This document shows, piece by piece, positions 57,541 through 64,000 of a stretch of 64,000 nt of DNA. The translations under genes and the position numbers were made by a program. Source of the stretch: Pseudomonas sp. MM213 (GTDB taxonomy: Bacteria > Pseudomonadota > Gammaproteobacteria > Pseudomonadales > Pseudomonadaceae). The notes under the pieces were generated by a model. The model saw nothing but the letters and a program-made list of their open reading frames with translations, ran no database searches and was not told the DNA's origin. The stretch's first letter is position 1; every line of letters starts with the position of its first letter. The DNA is taken from NCBI RefSeq assembly GCF_020423045.1, contig NZ_CP081943.1:4154001-4218000 (forward strand), written 5' to 3'.

Positions 57541-58911
57541 GTGACTGAACTGAATACCCTCTGGTTGACGGAAACCATTCGCCTGCGCGAAGAACACGCC
57601 GGCCCTCTGGATGATCTGGAAGCCAACCGACTGGCTCGCACGGCGGGCGGCGATCTGCCGACACGGATTTCGCGCCGCGCCTTATGGCTGGCCGAGCGTG
57701 ATGGGCTGACCGAAGCCCTCAGGCATTGGCTGCAAGGTGCGCGACTGGCGCTGTTGGTGTTGGCCGTGCTGGCCGTGGTCAGCGGCGCCGGCCTGGCGTT
57801 TGCCGCGCTGGGCGACGGGCAAACGCCGGTCAACGTGTTTTGGGCCTTGGGCAGCTTGCTCGGGCTGAACCTGATTCTGCTGTTGAGCTGGGCGCTGGGC
57901 CTGGTGTTTGCCGGTGAGCACGGCGCGACGCTGGGACGCTTGTGGTTGTGGCTCAGCGAAAAACTCGCCCGCGACGCCAAAGCCGCGCAACTGGCGCCCG
58001 CCCTGCTGTTGCTGCTGCAACGACAGAAACTCAATCGCTGGGCCCTCGGTGTGCTGGTCAATGGCTTGTGGTTGCTGGCGATGCTCAGTGCGTTGGTGAT
58101 TGTGCTGATGCTGATGGCGACCCGGCGCTACGGCTTCGTCTGGGAAACCACCATCCTTGGCGGCGACACCTTCGTCGCCATGACCCAGGCTCTGGGCGCC
58201 CTGCCGGCTCTGTTGGGTTTCAGCGTGCCCACCGTGGAAATGATCCGCGCCAGCGGCGATGCCGCACTGAACATTGAAAGCGCTCGTCAGGCCTGGGCCG
58301 CGTGGCTGGTGGGCGTGTTGCTGGTCTACGGGGTTTTGCCGAGGTTGTTGTTGGCGCTGTTGTGCCTGTGGCGCTGGAAAAGAGGTCGCGCCATGTTGCG
58401 TCTGGACCTGAACCTGCCCGGCTACGCGCAACTGCGCGAACGCCTGATGCCGACCAGCGAACGCCTGGGCATCAGCGATGCGGCACCTGCGCAACTTCAT
58501 CACGTGGAAAGCGGCGTCAGCGAGCTGCAAAGCGACGGCGCGTTGCTGGTGGCCATCGAGCTGGACGATCAACGGCCATGGCCGCCACCGCTGCCGAAAA
58601 CCGTGAACGACGCGGGCATCCTCGACAGTCGCGAATCGCGCCACAAACTCCTGGAACAACTCAGCCGTTTCCCCCCGGCCCGCCTGCTCATCGCCTGCGA
58701 TCCACGGCGTTCGCCGGACCGCGGCAGCCTCGCGCTGATCGCCGAACTGGCCCGCAACGCCAGTGCCACCCGCGTCTGGTTGCTGCAAGCGCCGCCCGGC
58801 GAAGCGCTGGATGCCGAGCGCCTCGGCGACTGGCACGTGGCGCTGCAACAGTTGGAGCTGCCCTTCGCCGATTGCGCGCCGCTGAACTGGCTGGAGACCG
58901 GTCATGACTAA
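57541..58911 (+). CDS. DUF2868 membrane protein
   Basis: A 456-residue protein starting at GTG 57541. After a cytoplasmic N-terminus (LNTLWLTETIRLREEHAGPL) come four or more helices: about 66-88, 100-122, 165-195 and 260-285. The C-terminal ~150 residues are soluble and nucleotide-binding in look (ALLVAIELDDQRPWPPPLPK; PARLLIACDPRRSPDRGSLA). The DUF2868 family has no known role. It overlaps the following GTPase gene by 8 nt, a strong hint at a two-protein membrane machine. Confidence 0.85.
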   Translation: MTELNTLWLTETIRLREEHAGPLDDLEANRLARTAGGDLPTRISRRALWLAERDGLTEALRHWLQGARLALLVLAVLAVVSGAGLAFAALGDGQTPVNVFWALGSLLGLNLILLLSWALGLVFAGEHGATLGRLWLWLSEKLARDAKAAQLAPALLLLLQRQKLNRWALGVLVNGLWLLAMLSALVIVLMLMATRRYGFVWETTILGGDTFVAMTQALGALPALLGFSVPTVEMIRASGDAALNIESARQAWAAWLVGVLLVYGVLPRLLLALLCLWRWKRGRAMLRLDLNLPGYAQLRERLMPTSERLGISDAAPAQLHHVESGVSELQSDGALLVAIELDDQRPWPPPLPKTVNDAGILDSRESRHKLLEQLSRFPPARLLIACDPRRSPDRGSLALIAELARNASATRVWLLQAPPGEALDAERLGDWHVALQQLELPFADCAPLNWLETGHD

Positions 58912-60280
58912 TCCGTGGAAAGCGCCGTTGAAGCTCGCGGTGGTCGGTCACACCAACGTCGGCAAAACCTCGTTGCTGCGCACGTTGACCCGTGATGTCG
59001 GTTTCGGCGAAGTCTCCCATCGCCCGAGCACCACGCGGCACGTCGAAGGTGCGCGGTTATCGGTGGACGGCGAGCCCTTGCTCGACCTGTTCGACACGCC
59101 TGGCCTGGAAGACGCCATCGCCCTGCTCGACTACCTCGAACGCCTGGAACGCCCCGGTGAACGCCTCGACGGTCCGGCGCGACTGGCGCGTTTTCTTGAA
59201 GGCAGCGAAGCGCGGCAGCGGTTCGAACAGGAAGCCAAGGTGCTGCGGCAACTGCTCACCTGCGACGCCGGCCTCTATGTGATCGACGCCCGCGAACCGG
59301 TGCTTTCCAAGTACCGCGACGAACTTGAAGTGCTGGCCAGTTGCGGCAAACCGCTGCTGCCGGTGCTGAATTTCGTCAGCAGCGCCAACCACCGCGAACC
59401 GGATTGGCGTGAAGCGTTGGCGCGTCTGGGCTTGCATGCCTTGGTGCGTTTCGACAGCGTGGCGCCGCCGGAGGATGGCGAGCGGCGACTGTATGAAAGC
59501 CTCGCGCTGTTGCTGGAAAATTCTCGCGAGCAACTGGAACGTTTGATCGCCGATCAGCAGGCCCAGCGCCTGGCCCGGCAACAAAGCGCGGCGCGGTTGA
59601 TTGCCGAGTTGTTGATCGATTGTGCGGCGTGTCGGCGTAGCGTGGTCAGCGACGCCGAGCAGGAACAACAGGCGATCAGCGAACTGCGCAAAGCCGTTCG
59701 CCAACGGGAACAGCGCTGTGTCGAAGCGCTGCTCACGCTCTACGCCTTCCGCCCGCAAGACGCGGCGGCCAGTGATCTGCCGCTGCTCGATGGCCGCTGG
59801 GGCGATGACCTGTTCAACCCGGAAACCCTCAAGCAACTGGGCGTGCGCGTCGGCGGCGGTATCGCGGCGGGTGCAGCCGCCGGGGCCGGGGTGGATTTGC
59901 TGGTCGGCGGCTTGACCCTCGGCGCGGCGGCACTGGCCGGCGCGATTGCCGGCGGCGCCCTGCAAACCGCGCGCAGTTACGGCAGCCGGTTGCTGGGCAA
60001 GATCAAAGGTCAGCGTGAATTGACGGTCGATGACAGCGTGTTGCGGTTGTTGGCATTGCGGCAGCGGCAGTTGCTTCAGGCGCTGAATGCGCGTGGGCAT
60101 GCGGCGATGGACAGCATCCAGGTCGCCACTCCACAGGACAAGAGCTGGCGCGAAGGCAAACTGCCCGAAGCCTTGAACAAGGCTCGGGCACATCCGCAGT
60201 GGTCGTCGCTGAATCCGCACGCGAAGTTGAATCAGGCGGAGCGGCAGGAGCAGATCGAGGTGTTGGCGCAGCAGCTCTGA
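58904..60280 (+). CDS. DUF3482 GTPase
   Basis: A 458-residue Era-like GTPase. G1 is GHTNVGKTSLLRTL near 14-27; G2 region has RPSTTRHVEG; G3 is LFDTPGLEDAI near 62-72; the expected G4 NKxD is not plain (VLNFVSSANHRE fills the place). The C-terminal DUF3482 region contains a Gly/Ala-rich hydrophobic span (about 320-350, GVDLLVGGLTLGAAALAGAI) that may insert into membrane. It is coupled to the DUF2868 gene. Function unknown. Confidence 0.85.
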   Translation: MTNPWKAPLKLAVVGHTNVGKTSLLRTLTRDVGFGEVSHRPSTTRHVEGARLSVDGEPLLDLFDTPGLEDAIALLDYLERLERPGERLDGPARLARFLEGSEARQRFEQEAKVLRQLLTCDAGLYVIDAREPVLSKYRDELEVLASCGKPLLPVLNFVSSANHREPDWREALARLGLHALVRFDSVAPPEDGERRLYESLALLLENSREQLERLIADQQAQRLARQQSAARLIAELLIDCAACRRSVVSDAEQEQQAISELRKAVRQREQRCVEALLTLYAFRPQDAAASDLPLLDGRWGDDLFNPETLKQLGVRVGGGIAAGAAAGAGVDLLVGGLTLGAAALAGAIAGGALQTARSYGSRLLGKIKGQRELTVDDSVLRLLALRQRQLLQALNARGHAAMDSIQVATPQDKSWREGKLPEALNKARAHPQWSSLNPHAKLNQAERQEQIEVLAQQL

Positions 60281-60303
60281 ATTTGCGGCGTCGGCTCTGA
60301 CCC

Positions 60304-60371
60304 CATCGCGAGCAGGCTCACTCCCACAAGGAGTACGCGTTCCCCTGTGGGAGCGAGCCTGCTCGCGATGG
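60304..60371. repeat. REP doublet, GCGAGC-arm class, TGTGGG ends inside
   Basis: Inverted units with one change in the left arm (GCTCACTCCC). It separates the GTPase gene from the converging phosphonate genes. Confidence 0.9.
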
Positions 60372-60392
60372 GCGCAACTCGGTTCCAGGTGC

Positions 60393-60950
60393 CTACGCCG
60401 CCAACAGCCGCAATGCCTTCTCCCTCAAAATCTCAAGATCAATCACCGGCACCCACATTTCCTTGGCCAACTCATCCCAGTGCCGCATGCGCAAACTCAC
60501 CGCGCACAACGGATCCTGTTCGAAAGCCTCAGCCTCGGCCTCGGTCATCACCCCGCCCTGATACTCCAGGGTCCGACGGCTGGCTTCACTCAGTCGCTCG
60601 TAGTACCCAGGCGTTTTGAGTGTCAGATAACGCTTGGCCTGAACGTGATATTCCACCAGCCGCGCCATGCGCTCGCTGAAACCTGCGCGCCGCAAATAAT
60701 CGGCGCCCAACCGCTCGTGGCTGACCACGCCGAAGCCGCCCATGTTTTCGGCGCTGTCGGCACAGATATGGCCGATGTCGTGGAAGAACGCCGCCAGCAC
60801 CACTTCATCATCGAAGCCTTCCGCCATGGCCAGTTGTGCAGCCTGGGACATGTGCTCGATCTGCGACACCGGTTCGCCGATGTAATCACTGTCGCCGAAG
60901 CGCTCATACAGCCCAAACACCTCGTCGATCACTTGCGCCTTGCGGTCCAT
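60393..60950 (-). CDS. PhnZ-like HD-domain phosphonate oxygenase
   Basis: A 185-residue HD-fold protein of the type found in phosphonate degradation operons. The PhnZ-like signature YIGEPVSQIEHMSQAAQLA near 20-38 combines the substrate-gate Tyr and Glu with a His ligand; other ligands are in AAFFHDIGHIC, VSHERLGADYL and LVEYHVQAKRYL. PhnZ is a mixed-valent di-iron enzyme cleaving 1-hydroxy-2-aminoethylphosphonate into glycine and phosphate. The TGATG overlap with the oxidoreductase gene couples the two. The usual hydroxylase partner PhnY is not seen in the window. Confidence 0.82.
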   Translation of the reverse strand: MDRKAQVIDEVFGLYERFGDSDYIGEPVSQIEHMSQAAQLAMAEGFDDEVVLAAFFHDIGHICADSAENMGGFGVVSHERLGADYLRRAGFSERMARLVEYHVQAKRYLTLKTPGYYERLSEASRRTLEYQGGVMTEAEAEAFEQDPLCAVSLRMRHWDELAKEMWVPVIDLEILREKALRLLAA

Positions 60951-62083
60951 CAACGCTCTCCCAATAACGTCGCGACATTACGTTCTGCCATCGCCGGCCC
61001 GACACTCATGCCGACGCCGGTGTGCATCAGTGCCACACTCACGCCCGGCATCGGTCGCAGGAACGAAAACGGTCCTGGCCCTCGGGAACCATAGACCCCC
61101 TGCCAGCGCTCGACCACTCGCACCTTGCAGCCCAGCGTCTGCTCGGCCAGTTCGATCATCCAGTCATCCACCTGCTCGGCATTGAACGGCGAAGGGTCGC
61201 TGCCGTAGTGGTGGGAATCGCCGATGATCAGCTCGCCGTGAGGCGTCGGACTGATCAGCAGGTGAATGCCGTTTTCATGCAAATGCGGTTGCTCGCGCAG
61301 GATCTGCGTCTGCACTGCCGCTGCTTCCGGCAGATCGGCGAAGGCGCCGTAATGCACGCAACTCAAACCGGTGAGCAGCGCATGTTGCAGGTTGAGGTTG
61401 ATCTGCGGGCGGGCGCGGAGCATTTGCAGGCGGCAGATTTGCGGGTTGAGCGCGGCAATCGGCTCGGCCAGCAAGGTCTGATAATCGTGACCGGAGCAGA
61501 CGATGATGTGCTCGGCGCTGAAAGTGCCGGCGGTGCTGTGCAGGCGGCCCGGTTCGATGTCGCGCACGAGGGTGGAGAAGTGAAACTCGACGTTCATTTC
61601 GCGGCGCAGGTAATCGATCAACGCCGGGATCGCTTCGCGGGAATACAGTTGCTGATCGTCCATGCCGTGCAGCGCAGCGCGGTGATGGCGGAACTGGCCG
61701 CCGTACAGGTCGCGCAGTGCGGCGCCGCGCAGCAGGTCGACGCGGTAACCGTGTTCCACGGCGCGGCCGGCGCAAAATACTTCCAGCAGGTGTTCTTCGG
61801 CTTCTGTGCGGGCAAACAAATACGAGCCGTTGCGCTTGAGTTGCAGGCCAGCCAGTTGCGCCCATTGGCCCCAGATCTCGCGGCTGGCTTTGGCCAGTTC
61901 GAGCATCGGGCCTGGCGGTTGGCCTGTGACGAGAGCCTGGCCGAAGTTGCGCACCGAGGCGCCCAAGGGCGTTTCGCTGCGTTCGAAAACCGTGACTTTC
62001 AGGCCGCGCCTGGCGGCGGCGTAGGCGTGGGACAGACCGAGGATGCCGGCGCCTACGATCAGCAGGTCGTTGTGTTGTGTCAT
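60950..62083 (-). CDS. Phosphonate-cluster FAD-dependent oxidoreductase
   Basis: A 377-residue DAO-family flavoprotein. FAD binding is at the N-terminus (DLLIVGAGILGLSHAYAAAR), and a C-terminal SRGPGPFSFLRPMPGVSV stretch lies near the flavin. It matches the oxidoreductase type that recurs in 2-aminoethylphosphonate operons. It probably oxidises an aminophosphonate C-N bond; the substrate is inference. The ATG at 62083 avoids an extension into the REP doublet. It is coupled to the PhnZ-like gene. Confidence 0.82.
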   Translation of the reverse strand: MTQHNDLLIVGAGILGLSHAYAAARRGLKVTVFERSETPLGASVRNFGQALVTGQPPGPMLELAKASREIWGQWAQLAGLQLKRNGSYLFARTEAEEHLLEVFCAGRAVEHGYRVDLLRGAALRDLYGGQFRHHRAALHGMDDQQLYSREAIPALIDYLRREMNVEFHFSTLVRDIEPGRLHSTAGTFSAEHIIVCSGHDYQTLLAEPIAALNPQICRLQMLRARPQINLNLQHALLTGLSCVHYGAFADLPEAAAVQTQILREQPHLHENGIHLLISPTPHGELIIGDSHHYGSDPSPFNAEQVDDWMIELAEQTLGCKVRVVERWQGVYGSRGPGPFSFLRPMPGVSVALMHTGVGMSVGPAMAERNVATLLGER

Positions 62084-62109
62084 CAAGAGATGTCCTGAAT
62101 TTGAAGCCG

Positions 62110-62180
62110 CCTTCGCGGGCAAGCCTCGCTCCTACAGGGGGTACGCATTTCTCTGTAGGAGCGAGGCTTGCCCGCGAAGG
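62110..62180. repeat. REP doublet, GCGAGGC-arm class, TGTAGG ends inside
   Basis: Inverted units between the binding-protein gene and the oxidoreductase gene, inside the presumed phosphonate operon. Confidence 0.92.
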
Positions 62181-62202
62181 GGCCCGTCAGCCGATGAAGA
62201 TC

Positions 62203-63228
62203 TTACTTGGCAGCCACTTTCTCGGACTTGCCGTCATAGCGCTTGCGCCACTCGGTCAGGATTTCGTCGCGATTCTTCGACGCCCAGGCGAAGTCGTTCT
62301 TGATCAGGCGCTGCTCGTAATCCGCCGGCAATTCGGTCTGCGGCTTGGCGATACCCGGCTGAGCGAGGACGGCGAAGTTCTCTTTGTACAGCTCCATCGC
62401 CGCTGGGCTGGCCGAGAAGTCTGCCAGTTTCTTCGCCGCGTCTTCATGCGGTGTGCCCTTGATCACCGCCGTCGCTTCGATCTCCCAACCCAGGCCTTCT
62501 TTCGGCAGGATGATGTCCAGCGGTGCACCCTGGCGCTTCAACTGAACGGCCGGGTATTCAAAGGAAATACCAATCGGAAATTCACCCGCCGCTGCCAGTT
62601 TGCAAGGCTTGGAACCGGAGTGAACGTACTGGCCGATGTTCTGGTGCAGGTCGTCCATGTACTGCCAGCCCTGCTTCTCGCCGAAGGTTTGCAGCCAGGC
62701 GCTGACGTCGAGGAAACCGGTGCCGGACGAGGCCGGGTTCGGCATCACGATCTTGCCTTTGTACTCAGGCTTGGTCAGGTCCTGCCAGCTCACGGGTTTG
62801 GTCAAACCCTGCTTCTCTGCTTCGACGGTGTTGAAGCAAATGGTCGCGGCCCAGACGTCCATGCCAACCCAGGCTGGCGGGTTGGCGGCGTCGCGGTAGT
62901 TGCCGCCGATCTTGCCGAGGTCCTTCGGCGCGTAGCTTTGCAGCATGCCTTGCTGATCGAGAATCGCCAGGCTCGACGCCGCCAGGCCCCAGACGGCATC
63001 AGCCTGCGGGCGGGCTTTTTCGGCCAGCAGTTTGGCGGTGATGATGCCGGTGGAATCGCGCACCCACTTGATCTCGACGTCCGGGTTAGCCTTTTCGAAG
63101 GCTTCTTTGTAGGTCTTCAGTTGTTCGGCTTCGAGGGCGGTGTACACCGTCAACTCGGTTTTCGCCGCGAAGGCGTTCAGGCTGAAAGCGGTGAGGACAG
63201 CAGCGGCCAGGGCCAGGGGCTTGAACAT
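62203..63228 (-). CDS. 2-Aminoethylphosphonate-type ABC transporter substrate-binding protein
   Basis: A 341-residue periplasmic binding protein with a signal peptide (MFKPLALAAAVLTAFSLNAF, cleavage before AKTELTVYTA). It has the iron/polyamine-type fold (TELTVYTALEAEQLKTYKEA; VWGLAASSLAILDQQGML; PNPASSGTGFLDVSAWL). This branch is annotated as a 2-aminoethylphosphonate binder (PhnS2/AepX type) in pseudomonads. Next to the permease, the oxidoreductase and the PhnZ-like enzyme, this makes aminophosphonate uptake the best reading; iron or another anion remains possible. Confidence 0.83.
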   Translation of the reverse strand: MFKPLALAAAVLTAFSLNAFAAKTELTVYTALEAEQLKTYKEAFEKANPDVEIKWVRDSTGIITAKLLAEKARPQADAVWGLAASSLAILDQQGMLQSYAPKDLGKIGGNYRDAANPPAWVGMDVWAATICFNTVEAEKQGLTKPVSWQDLTKPEYKGKIVMPNPASSGTGFLDVSAWLQTFGEKQGWQYMDDLHQNIGQYVHSGSKPCKLAAAGEFPIGISFEYPAVQLKRQGAPLDIILPKEGLGWEIEATAVIKGTPHEDAAKKLADFSASPAAMELYKENFAVLAQPGIAKPQTELPADYEQRLIKNDFAWASKNRDEILTEWRKRYDGKSEKVAAK

Positions 63229-63268
63229 GATCTTTTCCTGTTTTGAGTTGAGGTTGCGGGAGTGGAAA

Positions 63269-64000
63269 TCAGTGACCGGGCGCGGTCTGCCGCCAGGCCT
63301 GGGAACGGCGCAGCAAACCGCGCGAAGCCCAGGCCAGCAGCAGGGACACGCCCGCCGAGGTGAACAGAATCAGGGTCGACATCGCCGCCGCGCCGCCGAC
63401 GTTGCCGGCGTCGTCCATGTTCAGCACCGCCACCGCCGCGAGGATGGTGTCGGGGCTGTAGAGGAAGATCGCCGCCGAAACGGTGGTCATGGCCGAGACG
63501 AACAAGTAGCGCACGATGTCCAGCAGCGCCGGCAGGCAGATCGGCACGGTGACCCGCAGGTAATGCCGGTACAGCGGCGCCTTGAGCGACAACGCGGCGG
63601 CTTCGAACTCGGCGTCGAGTTGGCGCAGCGCCGTGGTCGCGGTCATTTGCGCGGTGGTCAGATAGTGAGCAATGGTGCAGACCACCAGCAGGGTCATGGT
63701 CCCGTAGAGCACATGCAGCGGGTTGTCGCTGAGGTTGAAGAAGAAGACATAACCCAGGCCCAGCACCAGACCCGGCACCGCCATCGGTACGAAACTGAGC
63801 ATGCGCAATGTCAGATTCAGTCCGCGCTGGCCCTTGGTTTTTTCCATCAGGTAGGCGCCGGTGAAGATCAGCACGCTGCCGATCAACGCCGTGCACAGGG
63901 CCATCTTCACGCTGTTGCCGTAGGCCAGCCAACCGCCGCCCGCCGTGTCGTTGAACTGGTAATGGTTGAGCGACAGAGACAGGTTGTACGGCCAGAATTT
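63269..64000 (-). CDS. ABC transporter permease, C-terminal half (5' end outside window)
   Basis: The last 243 residues of a membrane permease; the reading frame stays open to the window edge. It has about six helices and the cytoplasmic coupling loop EFEAAALSLKAPLYRHYLRV, where the usual Gly of the EAA motif is Lys. The segment at the edge (KFWPYNLSLSLNHYQF) looks like the periplasmic loop before the second half of a double-length permease, as in PhnU2-type proteins. The ATPase gene should lie further right. It precedes the binding-protein gene by 40 nt. Confidence 0.85.
   Translation of the reverse strand, partial: KFWPYNLSLSLNHYQFNDTAGGGWLAYGNSVKMALCTALIGSVLIFTGAYLMEKTKGQRGLNLTLRMLSFVPMAVPGLVLGLGYVFFFNLSDNPLHVLYGTMTLLVVCTIAHYLTTAQMTATTALRQLDAEFEAAALSLKAPLYRHYLRVTVPICLPALLDIVRYLFVSAMTTVSAAIFLYSPDTILAAVAVLNMDDAGNVGGAAAMSTLILFTSAGVSLLLAWASRGLLRRSQAWRQTAPGH

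Overview
The window is chromosomal DNA of a Pseudomonas, most likely of the P. fluorescens group. It is GC-rich and uses typical Pseudomonas codons. Gene order follows what I recall of the P. aeruginosa PAO1 block from about PA0350 to PA0417 (pil-chp, gshB, tonB3, pyrRBC', pilT, proC, metXW, rdgB, trmB, thiGS, mtgA, rpoH, ftsXEY, rsmD, lao, coaD, mutM, ilvD, folA). Gaps between genes are full of paired REP palindromes of the Pseudomonas GTAG/GTGG type. I found 65 protein genes, no rRNA or tRNA gene, no insertion sequence and no CRISPR array.

Layout. 1-959: start of a malonate decarboxylase operon (mdcA, cut by the window edge). 1161-11232: type IV pilus chemosensory operon, read leftward as pilG-pilH-pilI-pilJ-chpA-chpC. 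11594-17623: gshB, tonB3, yqgE/algH, ruvX, pyrR, pyrB, pyrC'. 17718-20187: a TM2-domain membrane protein, an NlpC/P60 hydrolase and the retraction motor pilT. 20245-26970: yggS, proC, yggT, metX, metW, a DUF4426 protein, rdgB, hemW and a DUF3392 protein. 27100-34481: trmB, thiG, thiS, a DUF423 protein, mtgA, rpoH and ftsX-ftsE-ftsY. 34825-40175: an M16 peptidase pair, rsmD, a YheT-like hydrolase and an AraC regulator. 40298-45737: a sulfurtransferase and the laoR/laoC-laoB-laoA long-chain alcohol oxidation locus. 45853-50421: coaD, a ferredoxin, a small exported protein, mutM, an HDOD protein and rlmI. 50628-60280: an MFS exporter, ilvD, phosphorylcholine phosphatase, a cystine symporter, folA and a DUF2868/DUF3482 membrane-GTPase pair. 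60393-64000: a phosphonate locus with a PhnZ-like HD oxygenase, a FAD oxidoreductase, and the binding protein and permease of a 2-aminoethylphosphonate-type ABC transporter.

How the genes work together. The pil-chp products signal to the pilus motors; pilT lies in the window, but pilU, pilK and chpB are absent from the places where I would expect them. PyrB and the catalytically dead PyrC' should form the Pseudomonas-type aspartate transcarbamoylase, next to pyrR. FtsE/FtsX control septal cell-wall hydrolysis and FtsY targets membrane proteins; rpoH has a recognisable AlgU/sigma-E-type promoter. LaoA and LaoC should turn long-chain alcohols into fatty acids under LaoR control.

Most notable: a complete 100-nt REP doublet lies inside chpA and is translated in frame, adding about 34 residues to a linker of the kinase. 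The 20 REP doublets show compensatory stem changes, two topologies and mosaic arm/loop combinations. Most of the rest is conserved core genome, and I did not find a clearly new multi-gene system.
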